From positions 1,054,001 through 1,118,000 of the forward strand of contig NZ_JANADP010000001.1 of assembly GCF_024199945.1 (NCBI RefSeq): a stretch of 64,000 nt of DNA, given 5' to 3'. Shown here one piece after another: positions 25,747 through 34,212 of the stretch (position 1 is the stretch's first letter; the number at the start of each line of letters is the position of its first letter). This DNA comes from Bradyrhizobium sp. CCGUVB4N (GTDB lineage Bacteria > Pseudomonadota > Alphaproteobacteria > Rhizobiales > Xanthobacteraceae). The notes below the pieces were generated by a model. That model made no database searches and had not been told where the DNA came from. It saw only the letters and a list, made by a program, of their open reading frames with translations. The translations under genes and the position numbers were made by a program.

Positions 25747-26816
25747 ATCGGGCTTTTGACGAGGTCCTTGCAGCCGGAACGGACGCGATGTTGAGCGCCT
25801 TCGATACGACCGCGCAGCGTCTTGGCACCGCATCCCAAAATATCGAAAAGGATTTCTGGGTCTGCTGGACGCTCGACGCCTTGTTCCATGGCTTGAAGGA
25901 GGGAGGGCCCCGCCTGCTCTTCAAGGGCGGAACGTCCTTGTCCAAAGGCTTCGGCCTGATCAATCGCTTTTCCGAGGATATCGACGTTACGGTTTTTCGG
26001 GACGACATCGGCGAGCCGGCGACCATCGAGGAGCTTAATGCTCTTAGCAACAACAAGCGCCGCGCGCGGCTTGACGCGATCAAGGCGGCCTGCCAGGCCT
26101 ACATCAATGGCTCCTTGCGCAACGAACTGACGCAGATCCTCGCCGATCGGCTGAAGGCTGCCGGTCTTGACGCAGGCGCCGCACGGGTGGAAGCCGACGA
26201 CGCCGACGGCGACAAGCAGACGCTTCTGATCTGGTATCCGACGGCGACCCCGAAATCGGATTACATCCGCGCCGCGATCAAGATCGAGTCCGGCGCCAAA
26301 TCCGCCCTCGATCCAAATAGCGAAGTGCCGATCAAGCCCTATGTCGACGATGATTTGCCTGCGCTCGATCTGACCGTTCCGGCTGTACGGACCGTCGATC
26401 CCGAGCGAACCTTCTGGGACAAGGTCGTCATCCTGCACGGCTTGCGGCGCTGGTTCGACAAGCGCGGCGAGCTGCGCGGCGGCGGCCAGCGCGTGTCGCG
26501 CCATTATTATGACCTGCATAAGCTGCTTCCGACGCGCGCCGGAGCTTCCGCCATCAAGGACCCGGAGCTCGGAGCCGACTGCGTCGCGCACGCACGGATG
26601 TTTTTCAACCGCCCCGATTTCGATCTGGCCAGCGCTGTGCCCGGCTCCTTTGCGCTCGTACCGCATGACGAGATGATCGAGCAGCTGCGCGTCGATTACC
26701 GAGCCATGACCGGCATGATCTTCGGCGACCCGCCGGCCTTCGAGGCGGTGCTAGAGAGCGTCACCACACTCGAGGCGCGCCTGAACAAAAGCGCCGGCGG
26801 CAGGGCAGTGCGATGA
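25743..26816 (+). CDS. abiEii: AbiEii-type nucleotidyltransferase toxin
   Basis: Protein of 357 residues in the AbiEii/AbiGii (MenT-like) nucleotidyltransferase family. The key motifs are RLLFKGGTSLSKGFGLINRFSEDIDVTVF (GGTSLSK about residue 60, D-x-D about 78-80) and a later basic/aromatic region (RTFWDKVVILHGLRRWFDKRGE, then SRHYYDLHKLL). Members transfer nucleotides to tRNA or other targets and stop growth during phage attack. The gene overlaps the antitoxin before it and the sigma-like gene after it by 4 bases each, so all three are translationally coupled. Confidence 0.9.
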   Translation: MNRAFDEVLAAGTDAMLSAFDTTAQRLGTASQNIEKDFWVCWTLDALFHGLKEGGPRLLFKGGTSLSKGFGLINRFSEDIDVTVFRDDIGEPATIEELNALSNNKRRARLDAIKAACQAYINGSLRNELTQILADRLKAAGLDAGAARVEADDADGDKQTLLIWYPTATPKSDYIRAAIKIESGAKSALDPNSEVPIKPYVDDDLPALDLTVPAVRTVDPERTFWDKVVILHGLRRWFDKRGELRGGGQRVSRHYYDLHKLLPTRAGASAIKDPELGADCVAHARMFFNRPDFDLASAVPGSFALVPHDEMIEQLRVDYRAMTGMIFGDPPAFEAVLESVTTLEARLNKSAGGRAVR

Positions 26817-27670
26817 AACGATCGGACGACAATGCTGGCGTACAGCCCCGGGCGGATACGCCGCCGTCAAGCGACGTCGTCGTAACTCCGCTTCGCAAGC
26901 GACGCTTGACCGGTGAACTCTATGAACGCGATCCGAAGATGACCGCGCTCATCGCCGAGCTCGCGCTGCTGCCGCGCGACGACCTCGTCGCCAGGACGGC
27001 CATCACCAAACGCTCCGAAAAAGCCTACATTCCCAGCGAATGTCTCATCTATTTCATCCGCGCAAGCCGCCGCGACAATAACGAAATCTGGTTCGAGCGG
27101 CTCTATCGGATCCTGACCGAGAGGGTCCTGCGCAGTCTGCCCAAGGCTGAGAGCCGAGACGGTAAAACCGAGTCGCTGACGCGCGGAATCGTGCGTGACA
27201 AGGTGTTCGGTCGATTTGTCGAGCTGCTTTCGGCGGATCGCACTGACTATGTCGACAAGCTCGACTATTTCGAGGTGCGGTTCGATGGTGCGTTGGCCAG
27301 CCTGCGACGGGATGCACAGGAACAGGCTTGGCGCGACGAGAACCGGTCCCAGCCTCTGGAATACGACGAAGACAGCGGGGAACTCTCGGAGGAGGTCGAG
27401 ACGGCTGCAGGGGCCTACGATCCCTTCGCCGCATCAAATTTCGACGATCCGGCTTACCGGCTGCGTCTGGAGGCGGCGATTGACGCCTTGCCACCAGAAC
27501 AAAGCAGGATCATTCATATGCTGAGAGAGGGTTACCCCATCGACCCCAAGGATAAAGAGGTCATGTCCATTCCCAAGGCCCTACGCCGGTCCGAAAAGAC
27601 CGTCCGGACCTACCGTGACAAGGCCTTTGCCGCCATTCGGGCCGCCATGGCCGAAGGAGATGAGCTATGA
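26813..27670 (+). CDS. Sigma-70-like protein in the defence operon
   Basis: Protein of 285 residues. The C-terminus (about 225-280) resembles sigma region 4: AIDALPPEQSRIIHMLREGYPI, then SIPKALRRSEKTVRTYRDKAFAAIRAAM, which is an HTH. The central part (about 75-160, ERLYRILTERVLRSL, TRGIVRDKVFGRFVELL) could correspond to region 2. The N-terminus is disordered. It may direct RNA polymerase to the island or act as a DNA-binding regulator. Overlaps of 4 bases on both sides place it firmly in the operon. The next gene could be its partner, by position only. Confidence 0.6.
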   Translation: MKRSDDNAGVQPRADTPPSSDVVVTPLRKRRLTGELYERDPKMTALIAELALLPRDDLVARTAITKRSEKAYIPSECLIYFIRASRRDNNEIWFERLYRILTERVLRSLPKAESRDGKTESLTRGIVRDKVFGRFVELLSADRTDYVDKLDYFEVRFDGALASLRRDAQEQAWRDENRSQPLEYDEDSGELSEEVETAAGAYDPFAASNFDDPAYRLRLEAAIDALPPEQSRIIHMLREGYPIDPKDKEVMSIPKALRRSEKTVRTYRDKAFAAIRAAMAEGDEL

Positions 27671-28245
27671 GTCCTGCTGGCGCACGGCCATCCCGAGAGG
27701 ACGTGCTCGACGCGTTTGCCGTCGAAACCATCCCTGATCGCGCGACCTTGGAGCGCTATCTCCGGCTTTACCCCGAATATGCGGCCGAACTCGTAGACCT
27801 TTCGCGCGAGCTCGGCCGCGAATGCCACGACGAGACGGGACCCCTGACGGCTGACGATTCGAAATTGCTCGATGCTGTCTGGGCGCGCCATGCGGCGGCG
27901 CTGCCGACGGCGGCGACCGAACCCTTCGCAGCGCTGACAGCCGATGACTGGCGCAAAGTCGCCCGCCGTCTTGACGTACCCCGACAGGTCGTCACCGCGT
28001 TGCGCGAGCGCCGAGTTCTGCTCATCAGCATCCCCAAACGATTTCTCCAGATGTTCGCTGACGCCGCCGGCAGCACCATCGCGCTTGTCGAGGCGGCATG
28101 GGGCTCGCCTGAATCGTACCTGGCGCGGAGCTACAAGGCCGACAGCAAGCCCACGGTCGGTGAGCAAGTAACCCTTGAGCAGGTCCTCATCGAGGCCGGC
28201 GTCCCGGCGGAGAAGAGGATTCGATTGTTGTCCGAGGCGGACTGA
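27667..28245 (+). CDS. Hypothetical protein of the defence operon
   Basis: Protein of 192 residues, soluble and mostly helical (LERYLRLYPEYAAELVDLSREL, TADDWRKVARRLDVPRQVVTALRERRVL, IPKRFLQMFADAAGSTIALVEAAWG). The pattern around RLDVPRQVVTALRERRV and IPKRFLQMFADAAG looks like the helical tail of short regulators that accompany ImmA/IrrE peptidases or of anti-sigma-like proteins. It begins by 4-base overlap with the sigma-like gene and ends one base before the ImmA-UvrD gene. It is a candidate sigma antagonist and a candidate ImmA substrate; neither is shown by sequence alone. Confidence 0.6.
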   Translation: MSPAGARPSREDVLDAFAVETIPDRATLERYLRLYPEYAAELVDLSRELGRECHDETGPLTADDSKLLDAVWARHAAALPTAATEPFAALTADDWRKVARRLDVPRQVVTALRERRVLLISIPKRFLQMFADAAGSTIALVEAAWGSPESYLARSYKADSKPTVGEQVTLEQVLIEAGVPAEKRIRLLSEAD

Positions 28246-28246
28246 C

Positions 28247-31200
28247 ATGGATTGGGTGGAGGTCGCCAGGCAGATTGCTGCTGAGCTTCACGCTCGCCTT
28301 GTCGCGGCTGGCGCTGATCCCTGGTCGCCTTACGAGTTTGCTGTCGCCGAGGCCAGCCGACGAGGGATCGACGTCGAGCCGGCAGCGGCGGGAGCAGCGG
28401 TGCTGGACGGCGGCCGCGCGACCTTCGTCGCCGCAGACGATCTGATCATCCATGAGAATATTGGCTCTTGCTTCGACCAGGCCTTTCTCGTCGCGCACGA
28501 AATTGGCCATGTCGAGCTCGGCGACGATCCAAATGGGGCTGTGGCGGCAGCGACCATCGATCCAGCTCGGGCCGCCGAACCGTCGCCCGTCGGCATGGAC
28601 CGCGTGGTCGACTATGGGCGCAAGCAACGCCGTGAAGTCCAGATGGACCTGTTCGCGCGCGAGTTGCTGCTCCCCCGTAGTGTCGTAAGGGCACTCCATG
28701 TCGACGAGGGGCTTTCGGCGTCCGCCATAGCCGTCAAACTAGGCGCACCATTCGAGATCGTCGCGCAGCAGCTTTTCGACGCTTTGCTGTTGCCGTCGGT
28801 CCCGCCGACGGCCGCAGCAGAACATGTTGAGCGACCGCTCAACGCACTACAGGTTGCGGGGGCAACGCATCGCGGTGAAGCCTATCTGCTCGAAGCGGGA
28901 CCGGGCACCGGCAAGACGCAGACGCTGATCGCGCGGGTCGAAGGCCTTCTGGAAGAAGGCGTCGATCCGAGGCGGATGTTGTTGCTGACGTTTTCGAACA
29001 AGGCTGCCGGCGAAATGGCGGAGCGAATTGCACGCAAGCGTCCCGACGCTGCAGCGGCCATGTGGATCGGGACGTTTCACGCATTCGGCCTCGATATCAT
29101 TCGCCGCTTCCATGCAGAGCTCGGCCTGCCGAAAGATCCGCGGATGATGGATCGGACCGAAGCTGTCGAACTTCTCGAGGAAGAATTCCCGCGCCTGCGT
29201 CTCGCGCATTACCGCAATCTTTACGACCCCACCCAGATCATTGCCGACATGCTCGCGGCTGTGTCGCGGGCAAAGGACGAGGTGGTCGACGCCGAGACTT
29301 ACGCTTCACTTGCTGCCGGCATGCTGTCAAAGGCGCAGACAGCCGATGCCCGTGAAATGGCGGAACGCGCGGGCGAGGTGGCCCGTGTCTATGCCACGTA
29401 TGAGCAGATGAAGCGCAACGCGCATTGCGTCGACTTTGGTGACCTTGTGACCCTGCCGGTGCAATTGCTCGACAAGGACGCAGCGATCCGCGCGACGTTG
29501 CAGGCGCAATATGATCACGTCCTCGTAGACGAGTATCAGGACGTGAACCGCAGCAGCGTGCGATTGCTTGCCGGGCTGCGGCCAGACGGGCGTAATCTCT
29601 GGATGGTCGGCGATGCCAAACAGTCGATCTACCGGTTTCGCGGCGCTTCTTCCTTCAACATGACCCGGTTCGGAAAGGAAGACTTTGCCGGCGGCAAACG
29701 TGGTCGATTGAAACGCAATTACCGTTCGGTGCCAGAAATCGTCGATGCCTTCTCCAGTTTCGCGACCAAGATGCTGGCTGGCGATGCCGACAGCGGCCTG
29801 GAAGCCGACCGAGATGCCAACGGACATCGATCGGAATTGCGCACCGTCCATCGCGCTGAGCAACAGCAAGTCGCCTTGGCTGATGTGATCGGACAGCTCC
29901 GCGGCGAAGGCTATGCGTATCGCGACCAGGCCGTTCTCTGCACCGGCAACGAAAAGCTTTCAAAGATCGGCCAGGAATTGGAGCGGCTCGGCGTGCCGGT
30001 CCTGTTTCTGGGCAGCCTGTTCGAGCGGGGCGAGGTCAAGGACCTCCTCGCTCTGCTGTCGCTCCTTGTCGACCGTCGCGCCATGGGCCTGGTGCGCATT
30101 GCTTGCTGGCCCGAATTCGCCACTTCCTTTGCGGATGTCGTGGCCGTATTCGATCATCTGCGGACGGTCGAGCATACGCCGGGCAGCTGGTTGCGGCAGG
30201 ACGAGGCGATCGCCGGACTGAGCGAGCCTGGCCGCGCGGCGCTTGCCGCGCTCTCGGCAGCGCTCGACGGCTTCGATCAGACAGCCTCGCCATGGACCGT
30301 GCTTGCGACCATCCTTCTTGAGCGCACCCGCATGGCCGCGCGCCTCGGAACGTCGGCGGACCTGGCCGACCGCACCCGTGGCATTGCCATATGGCAGTTC
30401 CTGAATTTTGTCCGGGTGCAGCCGGCGGGCCGCGGGCTTCCCATCACGCGTCTGCTCGACCGCGTTCGCAGGCTCGTCCGACTTGGCGATGATCGTGACC
30501 TGCGTCAGTTGCCTGCGGCAGCGCAACATCTCGACGCAGTTCGCCTGATGACCATCCATGGTGCGAAGGGTCTGGAGTTCGGCGCCGTGCATATCCCGGG
30601 CATGAACAGCGATACCATGCCGCGGACGCCGCTGGCGCCGCCCTGTCCGCCGCCCGACGGCATGGTCACCGGCGCTGAAGGCAGCGCGATCGATGCGTTC
30701 CGCGCCGGTCAGGCCGAGGAGCAGGAATGCCTTTTTTACGTGGGCCTGTCCCGCGCCCGTGACCGCCTGTTCCTCTATGCACCGACCGAGAAGAGCAACG
30801 GCCACAACAGGCCGGTTTCGCCGTTCCTCGACCGCCTTGGCGGGCATTTGGCGCGCCGTTCGGTCGTTCCCGCCCGACCGCTCCCGGTGGCAGAAGAAGC
30901 GCGTGGCATTGACCTGATCGTCGACGGCAAGCTGCGTTTCGGAGCCCCGCAAATCGCGCTTTATGAGTCCTGCCCGCGCCGTTTTTTCTACACCCACGTC
31001 CTGCAGGTCGGCGGTCGGCGCACCGCGACCGCCTTCATGCATCTGCATGAGGCTGTCCGCTCGGTCGTCGAGGCTGTCGTCGCATCGGAGGAAATCTTGA
31101 GCGAGCAGGCGCTGCAGGACCGGACCGATGCGGCGCTTGCCGAGCAGGGGCTCGCCTTCCACGGCTATCTCACCGATTTTCGCGATCTGGCGCTGGAGAT

Positions 31201-31651
31201 GTTGCGCTTCTTCCTGGACGATCGCGCCGGCGCGGCCGCCGAGCCGCCGGTCGCGCTGGTTCTTTATTTTGGTGGCGAGGAAATCCTGGTCCGGCCCGAC
31301 GAGGTGCTGGTCCGACCGGACGGCAAGAGAGCCGTGCGCCGGATTCGCACCGGCCACATGCGATCGACCGACGCCAAGGATGTCGGCGCGGCGGCGCTGA
31401 TCCTGGCCGTCAAGCAGGCCTTCCCAGGCGCCGCCGCGGAACTCGTCTACCTCTCCGACGGGGACACCCACTCTATTTCCCTGTCTGACCGCGAGTTAAG
31501 GGGGCGCGAGGACAAGCTGGTCAAGTTCCTCGCTGACATCCGGGCTGGCCGGTTCCCGGCGGAGATTTCGTTCCGCACCTGCCCGAACTGCCCTGCCTTC
31601 TTCATCTGCGGCCAGACCCCCGCCGGGCCGGTGAAAAAAAACTTCGCCTGA
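28247..31651 (+). CDS. ImmA/IrrE peptidase fused to UvrD-type helicase
   Basis: Protein of 1134 residues. An N-terminal ImmA/IrrE metallopeptidase has zinc motif AFLVAHEIGHVELGD (HExxH about 83-87) and the partner region RREVQMDLFARELLLPRSVV. A superfamily 1 helicase follows: Walker A LEAGPGTGKTQT (about 214-225), DEYQDVNRSS (about 427), GDAKQSIYRFRG, and MTIHGAKGLEFGAVHIPG. The C-terminus resembles the RecB nuclease/Cas4-like fold with iron-sulfur cysteines (YESCPRRFFYTH; CPNCPAFFICG), but the expected D-Y-K-T is replaced by RRIRTG, so this nuclease is probably dead. ImmA domains cleave repressors after damage or phage signals. It starts one base after the previous stop. Confidence 0.88.
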   Translation: MDWVEVARQIAAELHARLVAAGADPWSPYEFAVAEASRRGIDVEPAAAGAAVLDGGRATFVAADDLIIHENIGSCFDQAFLVAHEIGHVELGDDPNGAVAAATIDPARAAEPSPVGMDRVVDYGRKQRREVQMDLFARELLLPRSVVRALHVDEGLSASAIAVKLGAPFEIVAQQLFDALLLPSVPPTAAAEHVERPLNALQVAGATHRGEAYLLEAGPGTGKTQTLIARVEGLLEEGVDPRRMLLLTFSNKAAGEMAERIARKRPDAAAAMWIGTFHAFGLDIIRRFHAELGLPKDPRMMDRTEAVELLEEEFPRLRLAHYRNLYDPTQIIADMLAAVSRAKDEVVDAETYASLAAGMLSKAQTADAREMAERAGEVARVYATYEQMKRNAHCVDFGDLVTLPVQLLDKDAAIRATLQAQYDHVLVDEYQDVNRSSVRLLAGLRPDGRNLWMVGDAKQSIYRFRGASSFNMTRFGKEDFAGGKRGRLKRNYRSVPEIVDAFSSFATKMLAGDADSGLEADRDANGHRSELRTVHRAEQQQVALADVIGQLRGEGYAYRDQAVLCTGNEKLSKIGQELERLGVPVLFLGSLFERGEVKDLLALLSLLVDRRAMGLVRIACWPEFATSFADVVAVFDHLRTVEHTPGSWLRQDEAIAGLSEPGRAALAALSAALDGFDQTASPWTVLATILLERTRMAARLGTSADLADRTRGIAIWQFLNFVRVQPAGRGLPITRLLDRVRRLVRLGDDRDLRQLPAAAQHLDAVRLMTIHGAKGLEFGAVHIPGMNSDTMPRTPLAPPCPPPDGMVTGAEGSAIDAFRAGQAEEQECLFYVGLSRARDRLFLYAPTEKSNGHNRPVSPFLDRLGGHLARRSVVPARPLPVAEEARGIDLIVDGKLRFGAPQIALYESCPRRFFYTHVLQVGGRRTATAFMHLHEAVRSVVEAVVASEEILSEQALQDRTDAALAEQGLAFHGYLTDFRDLALEMLRFFLDDRAGAAAEPPVALVLYFGGEEILVRPDEVLVRPDGKRAVRRIRTGHMRSTDAKDVGAAALILAVKQAFPGAAAELVYLSDGDTHSISLSDRELRGREDKLVKFLADIRAGRFPAEISFRTCPNCPAFFICGQTPAGPVKKNFA

Positions 31652-31733
31652 CCTTACCGGTTGGCCGATGTCGCCCCGATTGGACCTTTGGAGCCCGGCA
31701 CTCGCCGTGGCCAAACCTAAAGGAACCAATCTG

Positions 31734-32480
31734 ATGAACACCAAAGAACTGCTTGACTATGACGACCTCGGCGACGCCCTGCGCGAAGGCCGGCCGCTGC
31801 GTCCGGCGCGGGAGTATCGCTTTCTCCTCGCGCAGGGCGATCTGACCTTCCAGCCCCGCCACGTCAGCAATCCGGTGCCGCTGGGCCGCCAGTTGCTCGA
31901 CGCCGCGGGCCTCGACCCGCAGGGTGGCTACAGCCTCTTTGCCATCATGCCGACCGGCGATTTTGAGGACGTGACGCTCGACGAGCCCTTCGACCTCCGT
32001 GCTCGCGGCGCCGAGCGCTTCATCGCCTTTCAGACCGACCGCGATTTCAAGCTCACCCTCAACAAGGAGGAGCTCCGCTGGGGCAAGCCGGCCATCAGCG
32101 GCGCGGTGCTCTACGGTCTCGCCAAGCCCGGCGAGGGAGAGGCCGTCTTCCTCGAAATCCCCGGCGGCGAGGATCGCCTGATTGAACCCGGCGATCTCGT
32201 CGATCTGACCGAGCCCGGCATCGAGCACTTCATCACGGCGAAGAAGGGTTACGAGATCATCGTCAATTCACGGCCCCGTACCGTGCCGGCGCGCAAGGTC
32301 ACGTTCGAGGAAATCGTCCAGTTGGCCTTCCCGGGCCAGCACGCGCCGGACGTCGTCTTCTCCATGACCTTCCGCCACGCGGCATCGGTGCCACACGCCG
32401 GCGAGCTCGGCGCAGGCGGCTCAGTCGAAGTCAAAAAGAAAGGCACGGTGTTCAATGTCACGCGAACTGTTCAGTCGTAA
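31734..32480 (+). CDS. Multi-ubiquitin protein (three ubiquitin-like repeats)
   Basis: Protein of 248 residues with three tandem beta-grasp repeats: about 27-100 (ending GAERFIAFQ), about 101-175 (KLTLNKEELRWGKPAISGAVL ... GIEHFITAKK) and about 176-248 (YEIIVNSRPRTVPARKVTFEEIVQLAF ... KKKGTVFNVTRTVQS). This is the multiubiquitin family found with bacterial E1/E2-like genes. There is no terminal Gly-Gly; the chain ends VTRTVQS, so conjugation, if any, needs processing or works through another residue. ATG 31734 has AAAGGAA 9 bases upstream. It overlaps the ThiF gene by 26 bases. Confidence 0.87.
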   Translation: MNTKELLDYDDLGDALREGRPLRPAREYRFLLAQGDLTFQPRHVSNPVPLGRQLLDAAGLDPQGGYSLFAIMPTGDFEDVTLDEPFDLRARGAERFIAFQTDRDFKLTLNKEELRWGKPAISGAVLYGLAKPGEGEAVFLEIPGGEDRLIEPGDLVDLTEPGIEHFITAKKGYEIIVNSRPRTVPARKVTFEEIVQLAFPGQHAPDVVFSMTFRHAASVPHAGELGAGGSVEVKKKGTVFNVTRTVQS

Positions 32481-33627
32481 TCAGGACCTCAAGCAGCTGC
32501 GGGACGAAGGTTACTTCGTCCAGCAGCAGGGCGGCTCTCTCGTGATGCGGGAAGTGCCCTACGTCGATGCGCACCGCCAGGTGCGCACCGGCACCTTGAT
32601 CTCCAGCCTCACTCTGGCCGGCGACCAGACGCGAACGCCGGACACCCATGTGGTCCATTGGGACGGCGACTTTCCGTGCAATGCCGACGGAACCCAGATC
32701 CAGGGCATCTCCCATGTCGCCGGCGCTTTCGACCTCGGCAACGGCCTCAAGGCGGCATTCGGCTTCTCCAGCAAGCCCGACGGCGGCTATTCGAACTATC
32801 ACCACAAGATGACGAGCTACGCCAACATCATCGCGGGGCCTGCCGCGGTGCTAAAGCCCGGCGCTACGCCTCGCACCTTCCGCGCGCCAGAGGAGGAGGA
32901 AGACAGCGTCTTCAATTATGTCGAGACCGCCTCGGACCGTGTCGGCATCGGCGTCTTGACCGAACGGCTGGTCAATGAGCGCGTCGCCGTCATTGGCGTC
33001 GGCGGCACTGGCGGCTACATCCTAGACTTCGTCGCCAAGACGCCGGTCCGCGAGATCCGGCTGTTCGATAGCGACGAGTTCCTGACCCACAACGCGTTCC
33101 GCGCGCCGGGCGCGCCGAGCATGGAGGAACTGCGGGAGGCGCCCAAGAAGGTCGATTATCTGAAAGGCATCTACAGCCGGATGCACCGGAATATCGTCGC
33201 CCACGACGTCACCCTCGGCGCCGACAACATCCACCTGCTCGACGGCGTCACCTTCGCGTTCCTGTCCCTCGACGCCGGCGAAGCGAAGCGGTTGATCGTC
33301 GAGAAACTGGAGGCGATCGGTGCCGCCTTCATCGACGTCGGCATGGGTCTCGAGCTCGACGAAGGTTCCCTCGGCGGCATCTTGCGGGTGACTGCCAGCA
33401 CGCCGGAGAAGCGCGATCACGCGCGGCAGCGGATCTCCTTCGTCGGCGGTGGCGCTGAGGACATCTACGCCTCCAACATCCAGGTCGCAGACCTCAACGC
33501 CATGAATGCAGTCCTCGCAGTCATCAAGTGGAAGAAGATCCGCGGTTTCTACCGCGACCTCGAACACGAGCATCACTGCACGTACACCACCGACGGCAAC
33601 ATGCTGATCAATGGGGACCTCAAATGA
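32455..33627 (+). CDS. ThiF/E1-like enzyme with N-terminal E2-like extension
   Basis: Protein of 390 residues. The N-terminal 170 residues form a separate domain (E2-like in related systems, to my knowledge), with one cysteine in GDFPCNADG. The ThiF/E1 adenylyltransferase follows: VAVIGVGGTGGYILDFVAKTPVREIRLFDSDEFLTHNAFRAPGAPS and VTFAFLSLDAGEAKRLIVEKLEAIGAAFIDVGMG. The only other cysteine is near the end (HEHHCTYTT), so the thioester cysteine is either that one, the N-terminal one, or absent. It should activate the multi-ubiquitin protein made by the overlapping upstream gene. It overlaps the DUF6527 gene by 4 bases. Confidence 0.88.
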   Translation: MSRELFSRNQDLKQLRDEGYFVQQQGGSLVMREVPYVDAHRQVRTGTLISSLTLAGDQTRTPDTHVVHWDGDFPCNADGTQIQGISHVAGAFDLGNGLKAAFGFSSKPDGGYSNYHHKMTSYANIIAGPAAVLKPGATPRTFRAPEEEEDSVFNYVETASDRVGIGVLTERLVNERVAVIGVGGTGGYILDFVAKTPVREIRLFDSDEFLTHNAFRAPGAPSMEELREAPKKVDYLKGIYSRMHRNIVAHDVTLGADNIHLLDGVTFAFLSLDAGEAKRLIVEKLEAIGAAFIDVGMGLELDEGSLGGILRVTASTPEKRDHARQRISFVGGGAEDIYASNIQVADLNAMNAVLAVIKWKKIRGFYRDLEHEHHCTYTTDGNMLINGDLK

Positions 33628-34061
33628 TCAGATACAAGAAATTGGAGCATCGGTTCGTCGAGCATACCCCCGAATGCCTTCAGCCGGGCATCCTCTATGT
33701 TTCGATGGAGTATGCCACGTCGGCCCACAGCTGCTGCTGCGGCTGCGGCGAGGAGGTCGTCGCGCCCTTCACGCCGACAGATTGGAAAATGACATTCGAT
33801 GGCGAGACCATCTCGCTTCGCCCATCGATCGGCAATTGGACGCTGAAGTGCCGGTCACACTATGTGATCGACCGTGGCAAGGTGATCGAAGCCGGTCCCT
33901 GGAGCGATGAGCAGGTCGAAGCCGAACGGCGCCGTGATCGCGCCGCCGAGGCGCGCTTCTACGGCCAGCCGCCACAGGCGGAGCACCCGCCGCAGCCCGC
34001 TCAGCCCAAGGCAACGCCAAGCATTTGGCGCCGCGCCTGGCACTGGGTCTCGGGCAGATAG
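33624..34061 (+). CDS. DUF6527 family cysteine-rich protein
   Basis: Protein of 145 residues. Its N-terminal 95 residues match what I know as DUF6527, a companion of bacterial ubiquitin-like operons. The visible metal ligands are the cluster SAHSCCCGCGEEV (about 35-45) and the later KCRSHYVI (about 75-82), suggesting a zinc knuckle. The C-terminus is Pro/Gln-rich and ends in a Trp-rich tail (SIWRRAWHWVSGR). The start overlaps the ThiF stop by 4 bases (ATGA). It could be a target adaptor, ligase-like or deconjugating partner; this is inference from position. Confidence 0.82.
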   Translation: MIRYKKLEHRFVEHTPECLQPGILYVSMEYATSAHSCCCGCGEEVVAPFTPTDWKMTFDGETISLRPSIGNWTLKCRSHYVIDRGKVIEAGPWSDEQVEAERRRDRAAEARFYGQPPQAEHPPQPAQPKATPSIWRRAWHWVSGR

Positions 34062-34212
34062 CGACGGGCCCGGCGGCGACCTGCCGCCGGGCTGCCTTAT
34101 TTGCGCGATTTGGCGCAGGGCCGATGATGGTGTGGGTACGCTGCGCCAGATATCCAAGTCGGTGGGGTTTTTTGATAACGTTGTTGCCGGAAATGGGGAC
34201 GAGACAGTGGTG

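Noticed and set aside
33907..34212. Longer N-terminus for the PD-(D/E)XK protein overlapping DUF6527
   Set aside because: The added 102 residues are Arg/Pro/Ser-rich antisense-like sequence and overlap the DUF6527 gene; ATG 34213 or GTG 34207 is more plausible.
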